Shown piece after piece: positions 38,943-52,379 of a DNA stretch of 64,000 nt. Made by a program: the position numbers and the translations under genes. The stretch lies in contig CM070913.1 of assembly GCA_036417435.1 (NCBI GenBank), positions 2,532,680 through 2,596,679 of the forward strand, read 5' to 3'. The DNA is from Inia geoffrensis (lineage: Eukaryota > Chordata > Mammalia > Artiodactyla > Iniidae). Every line of letters starts with the position of its first letter. The first letter of the stretch is position 1. The notes under the pieces were generated by a model. It had not been told where the DNA came from. It worked only from the letters and a program-made list of their open reading frames with translations, and did not search any database.

Positions 38943-40118
38943 GTGACCCTCTTCCGAGGCCTTACCCTCACCCGTGCCCTAATCGTAAGCAGTACACTAA
39001 CACTAACTAGTGACCTCACACGTAGGCTAAACCTTAAGCGTTGTGGTACCCTAAACTGTGCCCTAATATCTCCCCATTCCCTAACCCTAACCCTAACCCG
39101 AATTCTATCCCTGACCCTCACCCGAAACCTTACCCTCACCCGTGCCCTAATCTTAACCAGGACACCAACACTAACTTGTGCACTCACACGTACGCTAACC
39201 CTTAATCGTTGTCGTACCCTAAGCTGTACCCTAATCCCTCTGCATTCCTTAACCCTAACCCTAACCCGAATCCTAAACCTGACCCTCACTCGAAGCCCTA
39301 CCCTCACCCGTGCCCTAATCTTAACCAGGACACCAACACTAACTCGTGCCCTCACACGTACGCTAAACCTTAAGCGTTGTCGTACCCTAAATTGTACCCT
39401 AATCCCTCCCCATTCCTTAACCCTAACCCTAACCCCATCCCTAAACCTGACCCACTTCCGATGCCCTACCCTAACCAATGCCCTAATCTTAAGCAGTACA
39501 CAAACACTAACTCATGCCCTCAAACGTACGCTAACCCTTAAGCATTGTCGTACCCTATCCTGTACCCTAATCCCTCCCCATTCCCTAACCCTAACCCTAA
39601 GCAAAACCCTGAACATGACCCTTTTCAGAGGCCTTACCCTCATCGGTGCCGTTGTCTTAACCAGTACACCAACACTAACTCGTGCCCTCACACTTACGCT
39701 AACCCTTAAGCATTGTCGTACCCTAACCTGTGCCCTAATCCCTCTCCATTCCCTAACCCTAACCCTAACCCGAATCCAAACCCTGACCCTCACCCGAAGC
39801 CTTATCCTCACCCGTGCCCTAATCTTAACCAGGACACCAAGACTAACTCGTGCCCTCAAACGTACGCTAACACTAAACCGCAGCGGTACCCTAACCTGTA
39901 CCCTAATCCCTCTCCATTCCCTAACCCTAACCCTAACCTGAAACCTAACCATGACACTCACCTGAAACTTTACCCTCACCCGTGTCCTAATTTTAACCAG
40001 TACATCAACACTAACCCATGCCCTCTAACGTACGCCAACCCTAAGCCATTGCCGTACCCTAACCTGTACCCTAATCAATCCCCATTCCCTAACCCTAACC
40101 CTAACCCTAACCCTTAAC
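38943..40118 (+). repeat. Shortened block, 7 monomers: A, B/C fusion, D-H
   Basis: 1176 bp. B/C fusion at 39111-39278 shares CTTGTGCACTC with the blocks at 35403 and 36579. F has AACATGACCCTTTTCAGAGG. H has CACCTGAAACTTT, which recurs at 45165. Confidence 0.9.
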
Positions 40119-42636
40119 GTGACCCTCTTCCGAGGCCTTACCCTCTCCCGTGCTCTAATCGTAAGCAGTACACTAACACTAACTAGTGACCTCACACGTA
40201 CGCTAAACCTTAAGCGTTGTGGTACCCTAAACTGTGCCCTAATATCTCCCCATTCCCTAACCCTAACCCTAACCCGAATTCTATCCCTGACCCTCACCCG
40301 AAACTTTACCCTCACCCGTGCCCTAATCTTAACCAGGACACCAACACTAACTTGTGCCCTCACACGTACGCTAACCCTTAATCGTGTCGTACCCTAAACT
40401 GTACCCTAATCCCTCCCCATTCCCTAACCCTAACCCTAACCCGAATCCTAACCCTGACCCTCACCTGAAGCCTTACCCTCACCTGTGCCCTAATCTTAAC
40501 CAGGACACTAACACTAACACTTGCCCTCACACGAACGCTAACCCTTAAGCACTGTCGTACCCTAAGCTGTACCCTAATCCCTCTGCATTCCTTAACCCTA
40601 ACCCTAACACGAATCCTAACCCTGACCCTCACTCGAAGCCTTACCCTCACCCGTGCCCTAATCTTAACCAGGACACCAACACTAACTCGTGCCCTCACAT
40701 GTACGCTAAACCTTAAGCGTTGTCGTACCCTAAATTGTACCCTAATCCCTCCCCATTCCTTAACCCTAACCCTAACCCCATCCCTAAACCTGACCCACCT
40801 CCGATGCCCTACCCTAACCAATGCCCTAATCTTAACCAGTACACAAAAACTAACTCATGCCCTCAAACGTACGCTAACCCTTAAGCATTGTCGTACCCTA
40901 TCCTGTACCCTAATCCCTCCCCATTCCCTAACCCTAACCCTAAGCGAAACCTTGAACGTGACCCTTTTCCGAGGCCTTGCCCTCATCGGTGCCGTTGTCT
41001 TAACCAGTACACCAACACTAACTCGTGCCCTCACACTTACGCTAACCCTTAAGCATTGTCGTACCCTAACATGTACCCTAATCCCTCTCCATTCCCTAAC
41101 CCTAACCCTAACCCGAATCCTAACCCTGACCCTCACCCCAAGCCTTACCCTCACCCATGCCCTAATCTTAACCAGGACACCAACACTAACTTGTGCCCTC
41201 ACACGTACGCTAACCCTTAATCGTTGTCGTACCCTAAACTGTACCCTAATCCCTCCCCATTCCGTAACCCTAACCCTAACCCGAATCCTAACCCTGACCC
41301 TCACCTGAAGCCTTACACTCACCCGTGCCCTAATCTTAACCAGGACACTAAAACTAACCCTTGCCCTCACACGAACGCTAACCCTTAAGCACTGTCGTAC
41401 CCTGAGCTGTAGCCTAATCTCTCTGCATTCCTTAACCCTAACCCTAACCCGAATCCTAACCCTGACCCTCACCCGAAGCCTTACCCTCACCCGTGCCCTA
41501 ATCGTAAGCAGTACACTAACACTATCTAGTGACCTCACACGTACGCTAAACCTTAAGCGTTGTGGTACCCTAAACTGTGCCCTACTATCTCCCCATTCCC
41601 AACCCTAACCCTAACCCGAATTCTATCCCTGACCCTCACCCGAAACCTTACCCTCACCCGTGCCCAAATCTTAACCAGGACACTAACACTAACCCTTGCC
41701 CTCTCACTAACGCTAACCCTTAAACACTGTCATACCCTGAGCTGTAGCCTAATCCCTCTGCATTCCTTAACCCTAACCCTAACCCGAATCCTAACCCTGA
41801 CCCTCACCCGAAGCCTTACCCTCACCCGTGCCCTAATCTTAACCAGGACACCAACACTAACTCGTGCCCTCACACGTACGCTAAACCTTAAGCGTTGTCG
41901 TACCCTAAATTGTACCCTAATCCCTCCCCATTCCTTAACCCTAACCCTAACCCCATCCCTAAACCTGACCCACCTCCGATGCCCTACCCTAACCAATGCC
42001 CTATTCTTAACCAGTACACAAACACTAACTCATGCCCTCAAACGTACGCTAACCCTTAAGCATTGTCGTACCCTATCCTGTACCCTAATCCCTCCCCATT
42101 CCCTAAACCTAACCCTAAGCGAAGCCCTGAACGTGACCCTTTTCCGAGGCCTTACCCTCATCGGTGCCGTTGTCTTAACCAGTACACCAACACTAACTTG
42201 TGCCCTCACACTTACGCTAACCCTTAAGCATTGTCGCACCCTAACCTGTACCCTAATCCCTCTCCATTCCCTAACCCTAACCCTAACCCGAATCCTAACC
42301 CTGACCCTCACCCGAAGCCTTACCCTCACCCGTGCCCTAATCTTAACCAGGACACCAAGACTAACTCGTGCCCTCAAACGTACGCTAACACTAAACCGCA
42401 GAGGTACCTTAACCTGTACCCTAATCCCTCTCCATTCCCTAACCCTAACCCTAACATGAAACCTAACCATGACACTCACCCGAAACTTTACCCTCACCCG
42501 TGTCCTAATTTTAACCAGTACATCAACACTAACTCATGCCCTCTAACGAACGCCAACCCTAAGCCATTGCCGTACCCTAACCTGTACCTTAATCAATCCC
42601 CATTCCCTAACCCTAACCCTAACCCTAACACTTAAC
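40119..42636 (+). repeat. Expanded block, 15 monomers, net -2 bp
   Basis: 2518 bp. Order: A B C D E F, then B (41126), C (41294), D/A fusion (41462-41628), B/C fusion (41629-41796), D E F G H. One base is missing in the first B (CGTGTCG near 40385) and one in the D/A fusion (TTCCCAACCC near 41600). The D/A fusion contains a second CGTAAGCAGTAC word inside the block. Confidence 0.88.
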
Positions 42637-43979
42637 GTGACCCTCTTCCGAGGCCTTACCCTCACCCGTGCCCTAATCGTAAGCAGTACACTAACACTAA
42701 CTAGTGACCTCACACGTACGCTAAACCTTAAGCGTTGTGGTACCCTAAACTGTGCTCTAATATCTCCCCATTCCCTAACCCTAACCCTAACCCGAATTCT
42801 ATCCCTGACCCTCACCCGACACCTTACCCTCACCCGTGCCCTAATCTTAACCAGGACACCAACACTAACTTGTGCCCTCACACGTACGCTAACCCTTAAT
42901 CGTTGTCGTACCCTAAACTGTACCCTAATCCCTCCCCATTCCCTAACCCTAACCCTAACCCGAATCCTAACCCTGACCCTCACCTGAAGCCTTACCCTCA
43001 CCCGTGCCCTAATCTTAACCAGGACATTAACACTAACCCTTGCCCTCACACGAACGCTAACCCTTAAGCACTGTCGTACCCTAAACTGTAACCTAATCCC
43101 TCTGCATTCCTTAACCCTAATCCTTACCCGAATCCTAACCCTGACCCTCACCCGAAGCCTTACCCTCACCCGTGCACTAATCTTAACCAGAACACCAACA
43201 CTAACTCGTGCCCTCACACGTATGCTAAACCTTAAGCGTTATCGTACCCTAAATTGTACCCTAATACCTCCCCATTCCTTAACCCTAACCCTAACCCCAT
43301 CCCTAAACCTGACCCACTTCCGATGCCTTACCCTAACCAATGCCCTAATCTTAACCAGTACACAAACACTAACTCATGCCCTGAAACGTACGCTAACCCT
43401 TAAGCATTGTCGTACCCTAACCCTAACCCTAATCCCTCCCCATTCCCTAACCCTAACCCTAAGGAAACCCTGAACGTGACCCTTTTCCGAGGCCTTACCC
43501 TCATCGGTGCCGTTGTCTGAACCAGTACACCAACACTAACTCGTGCCCTCACACTTACGCTAACCCTTAAGCATTGTCGTACCCTAACCTGTACCCTAAT
43601 CCCTCTCCATTCCCTAACCCTAACCCTAACCCGAATCCTAACCCTGACCCTCACCCGAAGCCTTACCCTCACCCGTGCCCTAATCTTAACCAGGACACCA
43701 AGACTAACTCGTGCCCTCACACGTACGCTAACACTAAACCGCAGCGGCACCCTAACCTGTACCCTAATCCCTCTCCATTCCCTAACCCTAACCCTAACCT
43801 GAAATCTAACCATGACACTCACCCGATACTTTACCCTCACCCGTGTCCTAATTTTAACCAGTACATCAACACTAACCCATGCCCTCTAACGTACGCCAAC
43901 CCTAAGCCATTGCCGTACCCTAACCTGTACCCTAATCAATCCCCATTCCCTAACCCTAACCCTAACCCTAACCCTTAAT
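42637..43979 (+). repeat. HOR block, 8 monomers, net -1 bp, variant E
   Basis: 1343 bp. E has canonical hexamers where others have CTATCCTGTACC, and reads CTAAGGAAACCC (one base short, near 43465). H has CCCGATACTTT. Confidence 0.92.
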
Positions 43980-45322
43980 GTGACGCTCTTCCGAGGCCTT
44001 ACCCTCACCCGTGCCCTAATCGTAAGCAGTACACTAACACTAACTAGTGACCTCACACGTACGCTAAACCTTAAGCGTTGTGGTACCCTAAACTGTGCTC
44101 TAATATCTCCCCATTCCCTAACCCTAACCCTAACCCGAATTCTATCCCTGACCCTCACCCGACACCTTACCCTCACCCGTGCCCTAATCTTAACCAGGAC
44201 ACCAACACTAACTTGTGCCCTCACACGTACGCTAACCCTTAATCGTTGTCGTACCCTAAACTGTACCCTAATCCCTCCCCATTCCCTAACCCTAACCCTA
44301 ACCCGAATCCTAACCCTGACCCTCACCTGAAGCCTTACCCTCACCCGTGCCCTAATCTTAACCAGGACATTAACACTAACCCTTGCCCTCACACGAACGC
44401 TAACCCTTAAGCACTGTCGTACCCTAAACTGTAACCTAATCCCTCTGCATTCCTTAACCCTAATCCTTACCCGAATCCTAACCCTGACCCTCACCCGAAG
44501 CCTTACCCTCACCCGTGCACTAATCTTAACCAGAACACCAACACTAACTCGTGCCCTCACACGTACGCTAAACCTTAAGCGTTATCGTACCCTAAATTGT
44601 ACCCTAATACCTCCCCATTCCTTAACCCTAACCCTAACCCCATCCCTAAACCTGACCCACTTCCGATGCCTTACCCTAACCAATGCCCTAATCTTAACCA
44701 GTACACAAACACTAACTCATGCCCTGAAACGTACGCTAACCCTTAAGCATTGTCGTACCCTAACCCTAACCCTAATCCCTCCCCATTCCCTAACCCTAAC
44801 CCTAAGGAAACCCTGAACGTGACCCTTTTCCGAGGCCTTACCCTCATCGGTGCCGTTGTCTCAACCAGTACACCAACACTAACTCGTGCCCTCACACTTA
44901 CGCTAACCCTTAAGCATTGTCGTACCCTAACCTGTACCCTAATCCCTCTCCATTCCCTAACCCTAACCCTAACCCGAATCCTAACCCTGACCCTCACCCG
45001 AAGCCTTACCCTCACCCGTGCCCTAATCTTAACCAGGACACCAAGACTAACTCGTGCCCTCACACGTACGCTAACACTAAACCGCAGCGGCACCCTAACC
45101 TGTACCCTAATCCCTCTCCATTCCCTAACCCTAACCCTAACCTGAAACCTAACCATGACACTCACCTGAAACTTTACCCTCACCCGTGTCCTAATTTTAA
45201 CCAGTACATCAACACTAACCCATGCCCTCTAACGTACGCCAACCCTAAGCCATTGCCGTACCCTAACCTGTACCCTAATCAATCCCCATTCCCTAACCCT
45301 AACCCTAACCCTAACCCTTAAC
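43980..45322 (+). repeat. HOR block, 8 monomers, net -1 bp, variant E
   Basis: 1343 bp. Same variant E and AAGGAAACC deletion as the preceding block. H switches to CACCTGAAACTTT, marking the join to the second 5.2-kb superblock. Confidence 0.92.
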
Positions 45323-47840
45323 GTGACCCTCTTCCGAGGCCTTACCCTCTCCCGTGCTCTAATCGTAAGCAGTACACTAACACTAACTAGTGACCTCACA
45401 CGTACGCTAAACCTTAAGCGTTGTGGTACCCTAAACTGTGCCCTAATATCTCCCCATTCCCTAACCCTAACCCTAACCCGAATTCTATCCCTGACCCTCA
45501 CCCGAAACTTTACCCTCACCCGTGCCCTAATCTTAACCAGGACACCAACACTAACTTGTGCCCTCACACGTACGCTAACCCTTAATCGTGTCGTACCCTA
45601 AACTGTACCCTAATCCCTCCCCATTCCCTAACCCTAACCCTAACCCGAATCCTAACCCTGACCCTCACCTGAAGCCTTACCCTCACCTGTGCCCTAATCT
45701 TAACCAGGACACTAACACTAACACTTGCCCTCACACGAACGCTAACCCTTAAGCACTGTCGTACCCTAAGCTGTACCCTAATCCCTCTGCATTCCTTAAC
45801 CCTAACCCTAACACGAATCCTAACCCTGACCCTCACTCGAAGCCTTACCCTCACCCGTGCCCTAATCTTAACCAGGACACCAACACTAACTCGTGCCCTC
45901 ACACGTACGCTAAACCTTAAGCGTTGTCGTACCCTAAATTGTACCCTAATCCCTCCCCATTCCTTAACCCTAACCCTAACCCCATCCCTAAACCTGACCC
46001 ACCTCCGATGCCCTACCCTAACCAATGCCCTAATCTTAACCAGTACACAAAAACTAACTCATGCCCTCAAACGTACGCTAACCCTTAAGCATTGTCGTAC
46101 CCTATCCTGTACCCTAATCCCTCCCCATTCCCTAACCCTAACCCTAAGCGAAACCTTGAACGTGACCCTTTTCCGAGGCCTTGCCCTCATCGGTGCCGTT
46201 GTCTTAACCAGTACACCAACACTAACTCGTGCCCTCACACTTACGCTAACCCTTAAGCATTGTCGTACCCTAACATGTACCCTAATCCCTCTCCATTCCC
46301 TAACCCTAACCCTAACCCGAATCCTAACCCTGACCCTCACCCCAAGCCTTACCCTCACCCATGCCCTAATCTTAACCAGGACACCAACACTAACTTGTGC
46401 CCTCACACGTACGCTAACCCTTAATCGTTGTCGTACCCTAAACTGTACCCTAATCCCTCCCCATTCCGTAACCCTAACCCTAACCCGAATCCTAACCCTG
46501 ACCCTCACCTGAAGCCTTACACTCACCCGTGCCCTAATCTTAACCAGGACACTAAAACTAACCCTTGCCCTCACACGAACGCTAACCCTTAAGCACTGTC
46601 GTACCCTGATCTGTAGCCTAATCTCTCTGCATTCCTTAACCCTAACCCTAACCCGAATCCTAACCCTGACCCTCACCCGAAGCCTTACCCTCACCCGTGC
46701 CCTAATCGTAAGCAGTACACTAACACTATCTAGTGACCTCACACGTACGCTAAACCTTAAGCGTTGTGGTACCCTAAACTGTGCCCTACTATCTCCCCAT
46801 TCCCAACCCTAACCCTAACCCGAATTCTATCCCTGACCCTCACCCGAAACCTTACCCTCACCCGTGCCCAAATCTTAACCAGGACACTAACACTAACCCT
46901 TGCCCTCTCACTAACGCTAACCCTTAAACACTGTCATACCCTGAGCTGTAGCCTAATCCCTCTGCATTCCTTAACCCTAACCCTAACCCGAATCCTAACC
47001 CTGACCCTCACCCGAAGCCTTACCCTCACCCGTGCCCTAATCTTAACCAGGACACCAACACTAACTCGTGCCCTCACACGTACGCTAAATCTTAAGCGTT
47101 GTCGTACCCTAAATTGTACCCTAATCCCTCCCCATTCCTTAACCCTAACCCTAACCCCATCCCTAAACCTGACCCACCTCCGATGCCCTACCCTAACCAA
47201 TGCCCTATTCTTAACCAGTACACAAACACTAACTCATGCCCTCAAACGTACGCTAACCCTTAAGCATTGTCGTACCCTATCCTGTACCCTAATCCCTCCC
47301 CATTCCCTAAACCTAACCCTAAGCGAAGCCCTGAACGTGACCCTTTTCCGAGGCCTTACCCTCATCGGTGCCGTTGTCTTAACCAGTACACCAACACTAA
47401 CTTGTGCCCTCACACTTACGCTAACCCTTAAGCATTGTCGCACCCTAACCTGTACCCTAATCCCTCTCCATTCCCTAACCCTAACCCTAACCCGAATCCT
47501 AACCCTGACCCTCACCCGAAGCCTTACCCTCACCCGTGCCCTAATCTTAACCAGGACACCAAGACTAACTCGTGCCCTCAAACGTACGCTAACACTAAAC
47601 CGCAGAGGTACCTTAACCTGTACCCTAATCCCTCTCCATTCCCTAACCCTAACCCTAACATGAAACCTAACCATGACACTCACCCGAAACTTTACCCTCA
47701 CCCGTGTCCTAATTTTAACCAGTACATCAACACTAACTCATGCCCTCTAACGAACGCCAACCCTAAGCCATTGCCGTACCCTAACCTGTACCTTAATCAA
47801 TCCCCATTCCCTAACCCTAACCCTAACCCTAACACTTAAC
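45323..47840 (+). repeat. Expanded block, 15 monomers, net -2 bp (copy of 40119-42636)
   Basis: 2518 bp with the same monomer order, the same D/A and B/C fusions and the same two one-base losses as 40119-42636, offset by 5204. Differences seen: CACACGTACG vs CACATGTACG (45902), CCTGATCTG vs CCTGAGCTG (46608) and TAAATCTT vs TAAACCTT (47088). Confidence 0.9.
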
Positions 47841-49183
47841 GTGACCCTCTTCCGAGGCCTTACCCTCACCCGTGCCCTAATCGTAAGCAGTACACTAACA
47901 CTAACTAGTGACCTCACACGTACGCTAAACCTTAAGCGTTGTGGTACCCTAAACTGTGCTCTAATATCTCCCCATTCCCTAACCCTAACCCTAACCCGAA
48001 TTCTATCCCTGACCCTCACCCGACACCTTACCCTCACCCGTGCCCTAATCTTAACCAGGACACCAACACTAACTTGTGCCCTCACACGTACGCTAACCCT
48101 TAATCGTTGTCGTACCCTAAACTGTACCCTAATCCCTCCCCATTCCCTAACCCTAACCCTAACCCGAATCCTAACCCTGACCCTCACCTGAAGCCTTACC
48201 CTCACCCGTGCCCTAATCTTAACCAGGACATTAACACTAACCCTTGCCCTCACACGAACGCTAACCCTTAAGCACTGTCGTACCCTAAACTGTAACCTAA
48301 TCCCTCTGCATTCCTTAACCCTAATCCTTACCCGAATCCTAACCCTGACCCTCACCCGAAGCCTTACCCTCACCCGTGCACTAATCTTAACCAGAACACC
48401 AACACTAACTCGTGCCCTCACACGTACGCTAAACCTTAAGCGTTATCGTACCCTAAATTGTACCCTAATACCTCCCCATTCCTTAACCCTAACCCTAACC
48501 CCATCCCTAAACCTGACCCACTTCCGATGCCTTACCCTAACCAATGCCCTAATCTTAACCAGTACACAAACACTAACTCATGCCCTGAAACGTACGCTAA
48601 CCCTTAAGCATTGTCGTACCCTAACCCTAACCCTAATCCCTCCCCATTCCCTAACCCTAACCCTAAGGAAACCCTGAACGTGACCCTTTTCCGAGGCCTT
48701 ACCCTCATCGGTGCCGTTGTCTGAACCAGTACACCAACACTAACTCGTGCCCTCACACTTACGCTAACCCTTAAGCATTGTCGTACCCTAACCTGTACCC
48801 TAATCCCTCTCCATTCCCTAACCCTAACCCTAACCCGAATCCTAACCCTGACCCTCACCCGAAGCCTTACCCTCACCCGTGCCCTAATCTTAACCAGGAC
48901 ACCAAGACTAACTCGTGCCCTCACACGTACGCTAACACTAAACCGCAGCGGCACCCTAACCTGTACCCTAATCCCTCTCCATTCCCTAACCCTAACCCTA
49001 ACCTGAAATCTAACCATGACACTCACCCGATACTTTACCCTCACCCGTGTCCTAATTTTAACCAGTACATCAACACTAACCCATGCCCTCTAACGTACGC
49101 CAACCCTAAGCCATTGCCGTACCCTAACCTGTACCCTAATCAATCCCCATTCCCTAACCCTAACCCTAACCCTAACCCTTAAT
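47841..49183 (+). repeat. HOR block, 8 monomers, net -1 bp (copy of 42637-43979)
   Basis: 1343 bp, offset 5204 from its partner. Carries variant E and CCCGATACTTT in H. The partner's CACGTATGC at about 43220 is CACGTACGC here. Confidence 0.92.
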
Positions 49184-50525
49184 GTGACGCTCTTCCGAGG
49201 CCTTACCCTCACCCGTGCCCTAATCGTAAGCAGTACACTAACACTAACTAGTGACCTCACACGTACGCTAAACCTTAAGCGTTGTGGTACCCTAAACTGT
49301 GCTCTAATATCTCCCCATTCCCTAACCCTAACCCTAACCCGAATTCTATCCCTGACCCTCACCCGACACCTTACCCTCACCCGTGCCCTAATCTTAACCA
49401 GGACACCAACACTAACTTGTGCCCTCACACGTACGCTAACCCTTAATCGTTGTCGTACCCTAAACTGTACCCTAATCCCTCCCCATTCCCTAACCCTAAC
49501 CCTAACCCGAATCCTAACCCTGACCCTCACCTGAAGCCTTACCCTCACCCGTGCCCTAATCTTAACCAGGACATTAACACTAACCCTTGCCCTCACACGA
49601 ACGCTAACCCTTAAGCACTGTCGTACCCTAAACTGTAACCTAATCCCTCTGCATTCCTTAACCCTAATCCTTACCCGAATCCTAACCCTGACCCTCACCC
49701 GAAGCCTTACCCTCACCCGTGCACTAATCTTAACCAGAACACCAACACTAACTCGTGCCCTCACACGTACGCTAAACCTTAAGCGTTATCGTACCCTAAA
49801 TTGTACCCTAATACCTCCCCATTCCTTAACCCTAACCCTAACCCCATCCCTAAACCTGACCCACTTCCGATGCCTTACCCTAACCAATGCCCTAATCTTA
49901 ACCAGTACACAAACACTAACTCATGCCCTGAAACGTACGCTAACCCTTAAGCATTGTCGTACCCTAACCCTAACCCTAATCCCTCCCCATTCCCTAACCC
50001 TAACCCTAAGGAAACCCTGAACGTGACCCTTTTCCGAGGCCTTACCCTCATCGGTGCCGTTGTCTCAACCAGTACACCAACACTAACTCGTGCCCTCACA
50101 CTTACGCTAACCCTTAAGCATTGTCGTACCCTAACCTGTACCCTAATCCCTCTCCATTCCCTAACCCTAACCCTAACCCGAATCCTAACCCTGACCCTCA
50201 CCCGAAGCCTTACCCTCACCCGTGCCCTAATCTTAACCAGGACACCAAGACTAACTCGTGCCCTCACACGTACGCTAACACTAAACCGCAGCGGCACCCT
50301 AACCTGTACCCTAATCCCTCTCCATTCCCTAACCCTAACCCTAACCTGAAATCTAACCATGACACTCACCCGATACTTTACCCTCACCCGTGTCCTAATT
50401 TTAACCAGTACATCAACACTAACCCATGCCCTCTAACGTACGCCAACCCTAAGCCATTGCCGTACCTTAACCTGTACCCTAATCAAACCCATTCCCTAAC
50501 CCTAACCCTAACCCTAACCCTTAAC
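49184..50525 (+). repeat. HOR block, 8 monomers, net -2 bp
   Basis: 1342 bp. Matches 43980-45322 up to about 50349; its H then has CCCGATACTTT instead of CACCTGAAACTTT, ending the superblock. A further base is missing at about 50487 (AATCAAACCCATTCC). Confidence 0.92.
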
Positions 50526-51701
50526 GTGACCCTCTTCCGAGGCCTTACCCTCACCCGTGCCCTAATCGTAAGCAGTACACTAACACTAACTAGTGACCTC
50601 ACACGTACGCTAAACCTTAAGCGTTGTGGTACCCTAAACTGTGCCCTAATATCTCCCCATTCCCTAACCCTGACCCTAACCCGACTCCTAACCCTGACTC
50701 TCACCTGAAGCCTTACCCTCACCCGTGCCCTAATCTTAACCAGGACACAAACACTAAACCTTGCCCTCACACGAACGCTAACCCTTAAGCACTGTCGTAC
50801 CCTAAGCTTTACCCTAATCCCTCTGCATTCCTTAACCCTAACCCTAACCCGAATCCTAACACTGACCCTCACCCGAAGCCTTACCCTCACCCGTGCCCTA
50901 ATCTTAACCAGGACACCAACACTAAATCGTGCCCTCACACGTACGCTAAACCTTAAGCGTTGTCGTACCCTAAATTGTACCCTAACCCCTCCCCATTCCT
51001 TAACCCTAACCCTAACCCCATCCCTAAACCTGACCCAGTTCCGATGCCCTACCCTAACCAATGCCCTAATCTTAACCAGTACACAAACAATAACTCATGC
51101 CTTCAAACGTACGCTAACCATTAAGCATTGTCGTACCCTATCTTGTACCCTAATCCCTCCCCATTCCCTAACCCTAACCCTAAGCGAAACCCTGAACGTG
51201 ACCCTTTTCCGAGGCCTTACCCTCATCGGTGCCGTTTTCTTAACCAGTACACCAACACTAACTCGTGCCCTCACACTTACGCTAACCCTTAAGCTTTGTC
51301 ATACCCTAACCTGTACCCTAATCCCTCTCCATTCCATAACCCTAACCCTAACCCGAATCCTAACACTGACCCTCACACGAAGCCTTACCCTCACCCGTGC
51401 CCTAATCTTAACCAGGACACCAAGACTAACTCGTGCCCTCACACGTACGCTAACACTAAACCGCAGCGGTACCCTAACCTGTACCCTAATCCCTCTCCAT
51501 TCCCTAACCCTAACCCTAACCTGAAACCTAACCATGACACTCACCCGAAACTTTACCCTCACCCGTGTCCTAATTTAAGCAAGTACATCAACACTAACCC
51601 ATGCCCTCTAACTTACGCCAACCCTAAGCCATTGCCGTACCCTAACCTGTACCCTAATCAATCCCCATTCCCTAACCCTAACCCTAGCCCTAACCCTTAA
51701 C
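50526..51701 (+). repeat. Shortened block, 7 monomers: A/B fusion, C-H
   Basis: 1176 bp. The first monomer is A up to CTAATATCTCC but ends CCCGACTCCTAACC, lacking the GAATTC word, then C follows directly. H has AATTTAAGCAAGTAC. Confidence 0.9.
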
Positions 51702-52379
51702 GTGACCCTCTTCCGAGGCCTTACCCTCACCCGTGCCCTAATCGTAAGCAGTACACTAACACTAACTAGTGACCTCACACGTATGCTAAACCTTAAGCGT
51801 TGTGGTACCCTAAACTGTGCCCTAATATCTCCCCATTCCCTAACCCTAAACCTAACCCGAATTCTATCCCTGACCCTCACCCGAAACCTTACCCTCACCC
51901 GTGCCCTAATCTTAACCAGGACACCAACACTAACTCGTGCCCTAACACGTACGCTAAACCTTAAGCATTGTCGTACCCTAAATTGTACCCTAATCCCTCC
52001 CCATTCCCTAACCCTAACCCTAAGCGAAACCCTGAACGTGACCCTTTTCCGAGGCCTTACCCTCATCGGTGCCGTTGTCTTAACCAGTAAACCAACACTA
52101 ACTCGTGCCCTCACACTTACTCTAACCCTTAAGCATTGTCGTACCCTAACCTGTACCCTAATCCCTCTCCATTCCCTAACCCTAACCCTAACCTGAAACC
52201 TAACCATGACACTCACCCGAAACTTTACCTTCACCCGTGTACTAATTTTAACCAGTACATCAACACTAACCCATGCCCGCTAACGTACGCCAACCCTAAG
52301 CCATTGACGTACCCTAACCTGTACCCTAATCAATCCCCATTCCCTAACCCTAACCCTAACCCTAACCCTAACCCTTAAC
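51702..52379 (+). repeat. Shortened block: A, B/D/E fusion, F/G fusion, H (+6 bp)
   Basis: 678 bp = 4 x 168 + 6. Monomer 51870-52037 starts as B, passes through D (AACTCGTGCC, AAATTGTACC) and ends as E (AAGCGAAACCC). Monomer 52038-52205 starts as F (with AGTAAACCAAC) and ends as G. H has one extra telomeric hexamer. Confidence 0.9.
52342..52375 (+). repeat. Longest perfect telomeric tract, (CCCTAA)5CCCT
   Basis: 34 bases of perfect repeat at the end of an H monomer that has gained one hexamer. It shows that gains and losses at the telomeric core occur in whole hexamers. Confidence 0.9.

Larger units (their letters stand above)
39890..50349. repeat. Tandem duplication of a 5204-bp superblock (two copies)
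   Basis: Sequence from about 39,890 to 45,145 matches about 45,094 to 50,349 at offset 5204, including the D/A fusion, the variant E monomers and all one-base losses. I saw only four single-base differences, so identity is roughly 99.9%. The unit is 15 + 8 + 8 monomers, minus four bases. Flanking differences place the left edge after about 39,889 (GGTACC vs GGCACC) and the right edge near 50,350. Confidence 0.92.

Noticed and set aside
38059..52375. A functional telomere end inside the window
   Set aside because: The longest perfect CCCTAA tracts are 33 and 34 bases (38059-38091, 52342-52375). A terminal telomere would be a long uniform tract; these are core tracts enlarged by one or two hexamers.
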